Assembly (NCBI RefSeq): GCF_022063185.1
Contig: NZ_CP091913.1
Location: forward strand, 1,674,001-1,738,000
DNA: 64,000 nucleotides
Direction of reading: 5' to 3'
From: Nostoc sp. UHCC 0870
GTDB taxonomy: Bacteria > Cyanobacteriota > Cyanobacteriia > Cyanobacteriales > Nostocaceae
The translations under genes and the position numbers were made by a program. Positions 54,327 to 63,503 of this stretch are shown here, piece by piece; the stretch's first letter is position 1, and every line of letters begins with the position of its first letter. The notes below the pieces were generated by a model, which searched no databases, was not told where the DNA came from, and worked only from the letters and a program-made list of their open reading frames with translations.

Positions 54327-57300
54327 ATGAGTTTGTTTTCGATAAATTCCCAAGATAAAGTAACTGCTGTTGATTTTGATCCATTTGCCGCAGGAGAATT
54401 ATTATTAACTGCTCCTGCTACCGAATCTCAAAAAGAAATTTGGGCTTCTGTGCAGATGGGGGATGCTGCTAATTGTGCTTATAATGAGTCCCAATCTCTA
54501 CAGCTAAAAGGGCAACTAAATCTAGCGTGTTTCCAGTCTGCACTCCAACAGCTAATCGAATACCATGAAGCTTTAAGGACTACCTTGAGTACCGATGGTA
54601 ATACACTCTGCATTGTAAGTAGGTTAACAATTGATATCCCTATAATTGACCTTTCTGCACTAGAGTTGTCAGAGCGAGATATAAAATTAGCTAAACTCTT
54701 AAAACAAGAAGTAGAGCAACCCTTTGATTTAGAACATGGCCCCCTATTTCGCGCAAAAATTATCAAACTGCATCCCGACCAACATCTAGTGACTTTAACT
54801 GCCCATCATATTATTTGTGATGGTTGGTCTTGGGGAGTGTTAATGCCGGAGCTAGCTCAGATTTATTCTGCTTTGGTGCAAGGTCTTACTCCTGATTTAG
54901 AAACACCAGATATATTTAGCCAGTACGCCAACTTACAGGAAGAAGAAGAACAAACTTCAGAAGCGATCGCTACAGAACAATATTGGTTAGACCAATTCTC
55001 AGACTCAGTACCTCTAGTAGATTTTCCTACAGATCGTCAACGCCCACCATTGAGAACCTTTAACTCGGCGCGTGAAGATTGGCAATTTTCAGCCGAACTA
55101 GTTACCAGCCTCAAACAACTAGGAACGCAATTTGGTTGTAGTTTTATGACCACTATCCTCACAGGATTTGAGGTCTGGCTGCATCGCCTCACCGGACAAA
55201 ATGACTTAGTTGTGGGTATTCCAGCCGCAGGACAAGCTGCTTCTGGGCAGTATAATCTAGTAGGACATTGTGTTAATTTATTACCACTGCGTACACAGAT
55301 TAATAGTGAAATATCTTTTAGCGACTACTTGCAAACACGGCGATCAGTAGTTTTAGATGCCTACGATCATCAACAATTTACCTTTGGTAGTCTAGTTAAG
55401 AAATTAGTGTTGACGAGAGATTCTAGTCGCATTCCTTTAGTACCAATTATATTTAATATTGATCAGGGCTTAGATACTAAAAAGCTACCCTTTGCTGGCT
55501 TAGAGGTAGACTTTTACACTAACCCCCGTTCCTTCGAGAACTTTGAGATATATCTCAATGCGACAGAATTAGGTGGCAAACTGTTCTTGGAATGTCAGTA
55601 CAATACTAATTTATTTGATGCTGCAACTGTCCGCCGCCGCTTGGCAGAATTGGAAACTTTATTACAAGGTATAGTTGCCAATCCCCATCAAACTATTGCC
55701 AAATTGCCTCTGCTGCCTCAAGATGAACAAAACCTGTTAGCAGCATGGAACAATACTACAGCTAACTATCCTGAGCATCTCTGTATTCACCAGCTATTTG
55801 AAGCCCAGGTAGAAAAAACTCCAGAGGCGATCGCAGTAATATTTGAAGATCAGCAATTAACCTACCAAGAACTCAATCAGCGCACCAATCAGTTAGCTCA
55901 TCATCTGCAAAGTTTGGGTGTCGGGCCAGAGGTACTAGTGGGTTTGTGCGTCGAACGCTGCTTAGAAATGGTCGTGGGAGTGTTAGCCATCCTCAAAGCT
56001 GGGGGAGCATACCTACCCTTAGATTACACTTATCCCCAAGACCGTTTAACTTTCATGTTGCAAGATGCTCAAATCCCAGTGCTGCTGACACAAGAGCATC
56101 TCACAAACAGCCTACCCCAGCATCAAGCCCAAATAATTTACCTAGATGGTGACAAGCAAAGCGCACAAGCACAATTGCCGAATCCCAGCAGTAATGTCAC
56201 ACCTGATAACTTAGCCTACCTCATCTATACATCCGGCTCGACAGGTCAACCCAAAGGTGTACAAATTGAGCATCAGAACGCAGTTAATCTTCTCCACAGC
56301 ATTCAGCAAACTCCTGGTTTAACCGCTCAAGATACCCTGCTTTCAGTCACTAGCTTATCCTTTGACATTGCTGTATCAGAAATCTTTCTCCCCCTGAGTG
56401 TTGGGGCAAAATTGGTGTTAGCCAGCCGTGCTGCTGCTGCTGATGGCAATCAACTATTAAAACTGCTCACTACTCACAATGTCACCTTCATGCAGCCCAC
56501 TCCTATCACTTGGCGACTGCTACTAGCAGCCGGCTGGCAGGGTAGTCCGCAGTTGAAGATGATTTCCACAGGAGAAGCCTTACCCAGAGAACTCGCCAAC
56601 CAATTGTTACCCCAAGGTGCAGCACTGTGGAATCTTTACGGGCCTACAGAAACAACCATTTGGGCTACTGGTTGTCAAGTAACTACAGGTGACAAACCAA
56701 TTAGCATCGGTCGTCCTGTAGCCAACACTCAGACCTACATTTTAGACTCCCATTTACAACCCGTTCCCATCGGTATCCCTGGTGAGTTGTACATTGGTGG
56801 TTCAGGACTGGCTAGGGGATATCTCAACCGCCCAGATTTGACGACCGAAAGATTTATCCCTAATCCTTTAAGTGCAGATATTCAATCACGTCTATACAAA
56901 ACAGGCGATTTAGTCCGCTATTTGCCCAATGGAGAAATTGAATACCTCGGTCGTATCGACTATCAGGTAAAGGTACGAGGTTTTCGGATCGAATTGGGTG
57001 AAATTGAAGCTGTGATGGCACAACATCCAGCTGTTAAGGAAGCAGTTGTCGTCGTCCGTGAAGATATCCCAGAGGATAAAACTTTAGTCGGTTACTTAGT
57101 TGCCAAACAAGCGTCTGATATTGATTTGTCAGGGAACGCGACTATCAGTAATCAACACGTCCAAGACTGGAATCAACGATGGGACTTACTCTATCAATCA
57201 GCTTTAGATAATACTTCGGCGGAAGCTCTACAAAACCAAACTCTCAGCGATGTTGCTATCATCAAGCAGTTCACTAATCAAGATGGTTTTGAGCAACAAG

Positions 57301-58862
57301 CCCAAGAGTGGCTAGATCAAACTGTAGAGAGAATTCTGGCTCTCAAACCTAGTCGGGTGATGGAAATTGGGTGTGGAACTGGACAGATATTACTGGAAGT
57401 TGCACCACAATGCACATATTACATGGGAACAGACTATGCTGCTCCAGCCATCCAAGCATTACGGCAACAAGTAGAAACAACTCAGAAAAACTTACCGGAA
57501 GTTGTTCTTGATCATAGACCAGCTGATGATTTTGGCGGTATTGAGGCCAATGCTTTCGATACAGTGATCATTCACTCAGTCGTGCAGTATTTTCCCAACG
57601 CTGACTATTTATTACAAGTTATAGAAAAAGCTGTAGCAGCAGTCAAAACAGGTGGTTGGATTTATATTGGTGATGTCCAGAGTTATGGGTTGCTGGAAAC
57701 TTACCATACGATGGATCAGCTGAAGCGTTCACCGGCATCGATGCCCATTAATACATTAAAAGGTGTTGTGGAAAATCGAGTCCGTAATGAAGATGAACTG
57801 GTTGTTGATCCCGGTTTCTTCTATGCCTTGAAACAGAAAATTCCCGCGATCGCACATATTGATTGCCAATTGCGTCAGGGTAGTTTATGGAACGAAACCA
57901 CTCAGTTCCACTATGATGTGTTCTTGTACATTGGCACGCTAGAAAATCTCAACTCTGCACCAACATGGCACGATTGGCTGGATGAACAATTAACCCTAAC
58001 TGAAGTCCGCCGCGTTCTGGAAGCTACTCAACCTGAATACTATTGTCTAAGCAGTATTCCCAATGCCCGGATTCAAAAAGAAGTGCAAGCTTTAGCGTTG
58101 CTCAAACAAGACCAGACATTGGCGACAGTAGGCGACTTACAAGCCAAACTGGAGACCGTCTCACCAGGTATCGATCCTGAATATCTTTGGAATTTAGGGA
58201 AAGACTTGTCCTATAAAGTTGATATCAGATGGTCAGACACAGCTAAAGATGGCTATATGGAAGCAGTTTTCAGTCGACTAGATCAGAAATCTGCACAAGC
58301 AATTAATATCGTATCTCCCCTATCCCAACAAAAAGATTTGCTGTCTTGGGCTGCTTATGCCAATAGCCCCATGCTCAAACAAGCTGACAATGAGCAACTG
58401 ATTCCTGAATTACGCCAATTCCTGAAAGAGCAGTTACCGGAATACATGGTACCGGCGACATTCATGATCCTAGAGTCCATGCCACTTACCCCTAATGGCA
58501 AAGTGGATCGGAAAGCCCTCCCCAAACCAGATCGCGTCCGCCTAGCCCTAGAAGGAAACTATGTAGCACCCAGTACCCCCGCCGAACAGCAAATTGCTGA
58601 TATTTGGTCACAAGTCCTGCGGTTAGAGCGTGTGGGAATTTACAACAACTTCTTTGAGTTGGGAGGACATTCTTTACTGGGAACACAGGTAATGGCTCGT
58701 CTTTACCAAACTTTTCAAGTCAAATTGCCTTTGTCCACCTTATTTGAAGTACCAACGATCGCTGATTTAACCAAACGTGTAGAAGTGATTCGCATGACTA
58801 CCGCCACTTGGCAGCCTCCACAGTCAGATTTGGCAGAAAATTACGAAGAAGGAGAAATATAG
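54327..58862 (+). CDS. NRPS module, C-A-N-methyltransferase-PCP
   Basis: 1,511 residues. C domain (about 28-460) has intact HHIICDG near 160; its N-terminal sequence (TATESQKEIWASVQMGD-like) is of the kind found after aminotransferase PKS modules. A domain (about 480-890): YTSGSTGQPKG, NLYGPTETT, YKTGDL, VKVRGFRIELGEIE, and the A10 Lys in NGKVDRKAL near 1391. The code read by eye is DISQITLIWK; it shares seven of ten positions with the glycine code DILQLGLIWK, so glycine or another small residue is a guess. An N-methyltransferase inserted between A8 and A10 has VMEIGCGTGQ near 1010. PCP has LGGHSLL near 1448. It would add an N-methyl amino acid. Confidence 0.9.
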   Translation: MSLFSINSQDKVTAVDFDPFAAGELLLTAPATESQKEIWASVQMGDAANCAYNESQSLQLKGQLNLACFQSALQQLIEYHEALRTTLSTDGNTLCIVSRLTIDIPIIDLSALELSERDIKLAKLLKQEVEQPFDLEHGPLFRAKIIKLHPDQHLVTLTAHHIICDGWSWGVLMPELAQIYSALVQGLTPDLETPDIFSQYANLQEEEEQTSEAIATEQYWLDQFSDSVPLVDFPTDRQRPPLRTFNSAREDWQFSAELVTSLKQLGTQFGCSFMTTILTGFEVWLHRLTGQNDLVVGIPAAGQAASGQYNLVGHCVNLLPLRTQINSEISFSDYLQTRRSVVLDAYDHQQFTFGSLVKKLVLTRDSSRIPLVPIIFNIDQGLDTKKLPFAGLEVDFYTNPRSFENFEIYLNATELGGKLFLECQYNTNLFDAATVRRRLAELETLLQGIVANPHQTIAKLPLLPQDEQNLLAAWNNTTANYPEHLCIHQLFEAQVEKTPEAIAVIFEDQQLTYQELNQRTNQLAHHLQSLGVGPEVLVGLCVERCLEMVVGVLAILKAGGAYLPLDYTYPQDRLTFMLQDAQIPVLLTQEHLTNSLPQHQAQIIYLDGDKQSAQAQLPNPSSNVTPDNLAYLIYTSGSTGQPKGVQIEHQNAVNLLHSIQQTPGLTAQDTLLSVTSLSFDIAVSEIFLPLSVGAKLVLASRAAAADGNQLLKLLTTHNVTFMQPTPITWRLLLAAGWQGSPQLKMISTGEALPRELANQLLPQGAALWNLYGPTETTIWATGCQVTTGDKPISIGRPVANTQTYILDSHLQPVPIGIPGELYIGGSGLARGYLNRPDLTTERFIPNPLSADIQSRLYKTGDLVRYLPNGEIEYLGRIDYQVKVRGFRIELGEIEAVMAQHPAVKEAVVVVREDIPEDKTLVGYLVAKQASDIDLSGNATISNQHVQDWNQRWDLLYQSALDNTSAEALQNQTLSDVAIIKQFTNQDGFEQQAQEWLDQTVERILALKPSRVMEIGCGTGQILLEVAPQCTYYMGTDYAAPAIQALRQQVETTQKNLPEVVLDHRPADDFGGIEANAFDTVIIHSVVQYFPNADYLLQVIEKAVAAVKTGGWIYIGDVQSYGLLETYHTMDQLKRSPASMPINTLKGVVENRVRNEDELVVDPGFFYALKQKIPAIAHIDCQLRQGSLWNETTQFHYDVFLYIGTLENLNSAPTWHDWLDEQLTLTEVRRVLEATQPEYYCLSSIPNARIQKEVQALALLKQDQTLATVGDLQAKLETVSPGIDPEYLWNLGKDLSYKVDIRWSDTAKDGYMEAVFSRLDQKSAQAINIVSPLSQQKDLLSWAAYANSPMLKQADNEQLIPELRQFLKEQLPEYMVPATFMILESMPLTPNGKVDRKALPKPDRVRLALEGNYVAPSTPAEQQIADIWSQVLRLERVGIYNNFFELGGHSLLGTQVMARLYQTFQVKLPLSTLFEVPTIADLTKRVEVIRMTTATWQPPQSDLAENYEEGEI

Positions 58863-59042
58863 TCATCCATGCCTGAGAAAACTGATTTCTTCTATTAACT
58901 AGTTATGGGCAGGTTGCAGACAGATGATTTAGCCATCTCTGTCTCTACCTGCCTAAATTTATCTCTCTGTGATACAACGCCAGTTTTTGCGCCTGCCAAA
59001 CTTTAAACAACTTTTTTTCTCATGATTTTTGAGGATGACTGT

Positions 59043-62000
59043 ATGAAAACAATTGATACTTTTTTATATGAATTGCATCAGCTGGACGTAAAATTATGGG
59101 TCGATGGCGATCGCCTCCGCTATCGTGCCGCTAAAGATGTATTGAGTTCAGAAATGCTGATTGAACTCAAAGACCGCAAAACCGAAATCTTGTCATTTTT
59201 ACAGAAAGTTAGTGCTGCCAAAGTTGCCAATCTACCCCAAATAGTCACAATCTCCAAAGATGGCAGTTTGCCCCTATCTTTCTCCCAAGAACGCCTCTGG
59301 TTGCAGCATCAGTTAGAGCCAGACAGCCCCATCAACAATATGCCCTATATCTACCGTCTCCAAGGTAAACTCAACCTGGAAGCTCTAGAATGGAGTCAAA
59401 ATGAGATAATCCGGCGGCACGAAATTCTACGTACTACTTTTGCGATCGTTGATGGGCAACCGATGCAGCAGATCAAGCCTGAAATGAGCTTGCCTTTAAA
59501 TGTGACAGACTTACAAAAACTGCCCCCCGAACAAATCGAAACTGAGGCAAAACGCCTCGCCGAAGAAGATATTCGTCGTCCCTTTGATTTAGACAAAGAC
59601 CCTCTAGTACGTCTGAGCCTGTTTCGCCTCCACGTAGACGAATATATTCTCATCGTCAATCTCGACCGGATTGTCTGTGATGGCACTTCTTGTGATATTT
59701 TCTTTCGAGAATTAGTCGCCTTGTATCAAGCGTTTTGTGCCAATCAGTCCTCCCCATTGCCTCCACTACCAATTCAGTATGGAGACTTTGCCCACTGGCA
59801 ACGCCAATGTTTGCAAGGGGATCTGCTTAAGCCGGAGATAGACTACTGGCAGCAAAAACTCAGTGGTGATTTATTTCCCTTGCCACTAACTACTGATTAT
59901 CCCCGTCCTCCAGTTTTAAGTTATCGTGGGTCTCGCAGTTATATGATGTTGCCACCATCTTTAAGCGATGCCCTAAATAACTTCAGTCAACAGGAGGGAT
60001 GTACCTTATTCATGACCCTGATGGCAGCATTTAAAGTGCTGCTTTATCGCTACACAGGACAAGAAGACATCCTGCTTAGTTTTTCCCACGGAGGACGCAC
60101 TCAGGTAGAAGTAGAACAACTCATAGGCCCTTTTACCAAAACTTTGGCATTGCGTACTAGCCTTAAGGATAGTATCAGCTTTCGCCAATTCCTGAAACAA
60201 GTCCGCAATGCTGCCCTAGAAGCTGATACCTATCAAAATGTGCCTTTTGAGAAACTAACTGACGAACTAGGTAAAAAATCTCGTTGGGGACGTTTACCTT
60301 TATTGCAGGTACTATTTGCGCTCAACCCCCCTTGGAAGGGTGAAAATAGTTTATCCAAGATAGAATTGCCAGAACTCACCATCACTTCTTTATTTGGTTA
60401 TGTCTACGTCGGAGAAACCAAGTTTGATTTGAGCCTCGTGATGCGAGAAACAGATCAAGGGTTGCGAGCAGTGTTTGAATACAATCAGGATTTGTTTGAA
60501 GGATCTTCCATCGCGCGGATGCTGGAATGTTTTCAAGTGCTGCTGGAAAATATCGCTACTAACCCAGATTGCAGTCTTGCCAAACTGCCACTACTGAAAA
60601 CTGAAGAAAAGCAGCAATTATTGGTAGATTGCAACAAAACTCAAGTAGATTACCTTACCACTGAATGTCTACATCAATTATTTGAGGTACAGGTCAAAGA
60701 CAACCCTAATGCGATCGCTCTCATAGTCGGTCAGCAACAGTTGACTTATGCAGAGTTAAACCAGCGAGCTAATCAACTAGCCCATTATCTGATCAGTTTG
60801 GAGATTAAACCAGAAATACTAGTAGGCATTTGTATACAGCCATCCTTAGAAATGGCTGTGGCGATTTTAGCTGTCCTCAAAGCAGGTGCAGCTTACACCT
60901 TACTCGATCCAGTTGATCTAAAAAATGCTCCAATTTCCCTGTTATTAACTCAAAATGGTTTACCCATCTATGATGGGAGAGTGATTAGCCTAGACACTGA
61001 CTGGCCAGTCATCGCTGCCCATAATTCAAAAAATCCTATCACTCAGGTAACATCTGCAAACCACGCCTGTGTAATGTATTTACCTAGTCTCACGGGACCA
61101 ACCAAAAGCATAGTCCTTAACCACAGCAATTTGGTTGGTCATAGTCTAGCAATTGATAAAACTTGGCAATTGACCAACCGCGATGGCGTTTTGGTATTTG
61201 CGGCTAAACATCATCATGCAATCATCGAATCCCTCTTCCCCAGTTGGATTAGTGGTGCAACTGCGGTGCTTCAACCGCCAAATATCGAAAACTCCATCCC
61301 AGAGTTTTTAGAGTTGATAGCTCAACAAAAAATTACTGTGGTTAATATACCTACTGCTTTTTGGTATGAGTTAGTTAATGATTTAAACCTATCGCCACAA
61401 CCCTTACCCAATAGTCTACGTCTGGTCATGGTTGGTGGAGAAAAAGTTGCACAAACAGCTTATCAAACTTGGGTAAAACTATTTGGGGAGCAAGTGCAAT
61501 GGCTCAATGGCTATGGTTCAATGGAAACCACACTTACGGCGACTGTTTATAGCCCAGAAAGTGCTACCATGTCTATTAATCAGAAGACAGAAATTCCTAT
61601 TGGTAAACCCATTGCCAATACTCAAATTTATATCCTTGATCATTTATTACAGCCCTTACCAATAGGCGTTCCTGGGGAAATTTATATTGGTGGTATTGGT
61701 GTTGCTCAAGGTTATGGGAATCATCCTGAATTAACTACTAAGAAATTTATTCCTAACCCCTTTGAGGAATCAAAAGGTAAGAGACTTTACAGAACTGGAG
61801 ATTTAGGCCGTTATTTACCAGATGGTAATATCGAGTATTTGGGATGCAGTGATAAACAAGCCAAAATCAACGGTTTTCGCGTGGATTTAGGAGAGATAGA
61901 AGCTTTAATCAACCAACATCAAGCCATCACTCAAGTGGTAGTAACGGCTGAAACAACTCCTAGACATCAACGTTTAATTGCTTATATTGTCCCCCAACCA

Positions 62001-63329
62001 GAACAGACAATTAACAGTGAGGACTTGCAAAGTTTTCTGGCTCACACACTGCCAGATCACTTAATACCTTCAGATTTTGTCTTCCTAGAATCTCTACCTT
62101 TAACTGCAAATGGTGAAGTTAATCGCCGCGCTTTACCTAACCCAGAAGTATTGACCCCCCAGTCATCATTAACCTATGTAGCACCTCACACACCTGTAGA
62201 ACAGCAATTGGCAGAAATTTGGGCAGAGGTTCTAAAGTTGGAGCGGGTAGGAATCCACGATAATTTCTTTGAGCTAGGTGGTCATTCGCTTTTGACTGTG
62301 CCATTAGTAAGTAAAATTGAGGCGTGTTTTGGCAAAAAGATACCTCTGAGTACAATTTTAAGCTCTCCTACGATTTCACAATTAGGCGAATTTCTTGCTC
62401 CATCACCAAAAACTATCTCTAATCGGGATGTAGTTGTCCTACTGAGAGCAGGAGATAAAACACCTCCTGTCTTTCTGATTCATGATGGGGATGGTGAAAT
62501 ATTACTCTATCGTTCTTTGGCTTATTATCTACAAACAGGCACTCCTGTGTATGGCGTTCAACCCTATGATAGTGATGGACTTCCCATCTTCCATACCCGG
62601 ATTGAAGATATAGCAAGTTATTACATTGAGCAAATTCGTCAGGTGCAACCCCAGGGTCCTTATTTCCTAGGTGGTCTTTGTATAGGGGGTGTCTTAGCCT
62701 TTGAGATAGCTCTGCAACTGCAAAAGCAAGGGCAGAAAATCGAGATGCTTGCGCTGCTAGATTCGGCAGATGTTGAAGTTCCTAAACGAACCGATTATTT
62801 TACTGAGCAGCGTTTAAACAGGGTTACAACCATGCTCAAAAGCAATACCTATCTTAAACTGCATGAACAGTTTATATATGCGTTGAAGCAAATCAGTCAA
62901 AAAGCTGTCAACTTGACTATTTATGAGTCACAAAAGCTAGTAGAGCAGATTAGCGATCGCATTCAGCTCATATTATTGAGCTACTCTTTAAAGAAAGATA
63001 TCCCCTTACCCGAATTTTTGCAGAGCCTTTCTGTGCGAAAAGTGCTGATGTGGGCGCAAAAACGCTATGTACCTCAAGGAATGTGTGTAGGAGATTTACT
63101 GCTCTTCAGGGCGATGAAAAAAACTAGCATCTTTGATGGCACATCAATTGATGATACCCCTACAATTGAACTCGTCCTTGATCCTCTGTTGGGTTGGGGT
63201 AAACGAGTAACAAAGGAAGTTGAAGTTCATGATGTACCTGCCGGGCATTCTAGTATGCTGCAAGAACCGTATGTTCAGTTAGTAGCTGAGAAAATACAAG
63301 CTCATATCAATGCAGTTAGAACAGATTAG
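59043..63329 (+). CDS. Terminal NRPS protein: TubC dock, degenerate C and A, PCP, Cys-thioesterase
   Basis: 1,428 residues from ATG 59043 (GAGGA 7 bases upstream; in-frame ATG 59022 has none). A TubC-type docking domain covers 1-55. In the C domain (about 70-500) HHxxxDG is DRIVCDG (208-214), so the catalytic His is gone. The A domain (about 520-1040) has A3 as LPSLTGPTKS, His in place of Asp235 (near 725), a deletion after motif A2, YGSMET for YGPTE and NGEVNR for NGKVDR (Glu near 1025 instead of the catalytic Lys). The PCP (LGGHSLL, Ser near 1082) is intact. The thioesterase (about 1130-1425) has GGLCIGG (Cys near 1213 instead of Ser) with Asp in LLDSAD and His in AGHSSML. The ORF itself is undamaged, so the protein is probably made. 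Confidence 0.9.
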   Translation: MKTIDTFLYELHQLDVKLWVDGDRLRYRAAKDVLSSEMLIELKDRKTEILSFLQKVSAAKVANLPQIVTISKDGSLPLSFSQERLWLQHQLEPDSPINNMPYIYRLQGKLNLEALEWSQNEIIRRHEILRTTFAIVDGQPMQQIKPEMSLPLNVTDLQKLPPEQIETEAKRLAEEDIRRPFDLDKDPLVRLSLFRLHVDEYILIVNLDRIVCDGTSCDIFFRELVALYQAFCANQSSPLPPLPIQYGDFAHWQRQCLQGDLLKPEIDYWQQKLSGDLFPLPLTTDYPRPPVLSYRGSRSYMMLPPSLSDALNNFSQQEGCTLFMTLMAAFKVLLYRYTGQEDILLSFSHGGRTQVEVEQLIGPFTKTLALRTSLKDSISFRQFLKQVRNAALEADTYQNVPFEKLTDELGKKSRWGRLPLLQVLFALNPPWKGENSLSKIELPELTITSLFGYVYVGETKFDLSLVMRETDQGLRAVFEYNQDLFEGSSIARMLECFQVLLENIATNPDCSLAKLPLLKTEEKQQLLVDCNKTQVDYLTTECLHQLFEVQVKDNPNAIALIVGQQQLTYAELNQRANQLAHYLISLEIKPEILVGICIQPSLEMAVAILAVLKAGAAYTLLDPVDLKNAPISLLLTQNGLPIYDGRVISLDTDWPVIAAHNSKNPITQVTSANHACVMYLPSLTGPTKSIVLNHSNLVGHSLAIDKTWQLTNRDGVLVFAAKHHHAIIESLFPSWISGATAVLQPPNIENSIPEFLELIAQQKITVVNIPTAFWYELVNDLNLSPQPLPNSLRLVMVGGEKVAQTAYQTWVKLFGEQVQWLNGYGSMETTLTATVYSPESATMSINQKTEIPIGKPIANTQIYILDHLLQPLPIGVPGEIYIGGIGVAQGYGNHPELTTKKFIPNPFEESKGKRLYRTGDLGRYLPDGNIEYLGCSDKQAKINGFRVDLGEIEALINQHQAITQVVVTAETTPRHQRLIAYIVPQPEQTINSEDLQSFLAHTLPDHLIPSDFVFLESLPLTANGEVNRRALPNPEVLTPQSSLTYVAPHTPVEQQLAEIWAEVLKLERVGIHDNFFELGGHSLLTVPLVSKIEACFGKKIPLSTILSSPTISQLGEFLAPSPKTISNRDVVVLLRAGDKTPPVFLIHDGDGEILLYRSLAYYLQTGTPVYGVQPYDSDGLPIFHTRIEDIASYYIEQIRQVQPQGPYFLGGLCIGGVLAFEIALQLQKQGQKIEMLALLDSADVEVPKRTDYFTEQRLNRVTTMLKSNTYLKLHEQFIYALKQISQKAVNLTIYESQKLVEQISDRIQLILLSYSLKKDIPLPEFLQSLSVRKVLMWAQKRYVPQGMCVGDLLLFRAMKKTSIFDGTSIDDTPTIELVLDPLLGWGKRVTKEVEVHDVPAGHSSMLQEPYVQLVAEKIQAHINAVRTD

Positions 63330-63355
63330 ACGCTAGTAGATATATCTAATTTGAC

Positions 63356-63382
63356 AATCCCACAGCTTAAAGCCGTGGGATT
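63356..63382 (+). terminator. Hairpin after the NRPS cluster
   Basis: AATCCCAC (63356-63363) pairs with GTGGGATT (63375-63382), then CTTGGTTT. Could end the NRPS operon. The sequence also resembles subterminal hairpins of IS200/IS605 elements, but no transposase is nearby. Confidence 0.6.
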
Positions 63383-63465
63383 CTTGGTTTACAAGAGAAG
63401 AAAGAAAGCAGTTCGTCCTGGTGTTGCAGAGAGGTCAGGAGGGGAGTAGTATGAAAGAAGTTTAA

Positions 63466-63496
63466 ATCTCCAGTGAATTCTCAATTCACTGGAGAT
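63466..63496 (-). terminator. Terminator hairpin of the sugar-transferase gene
   Basis: Perfect 14-bp stem ATCTCCAGTGAATT (63466-63479) with its complement (63483-63496), three-base loop, seven bases after the stop codon of the minus-strand gene. On the minus strand it is followed by TTTAAACTTCTTTC. Confidence 0.75.
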
Positions 63497-63503
63497 AAAT
63501 GAC

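Noticed and set aside
59022..59042. Upstream ATG as the start of the terminal NRPS protein
   Set aside because: No ribosome site before it, whereas ATG 59043 has GAGGA at 7 bases and begins the TubC docking domain (MKTIDTFLYEL).
63356..63382. IS200/IS605 end
   Set aside because: The hairpin resembles their subterminal palindromes, but no TnpA/TnpB fragment or second end is seen. Kept as a terminator.
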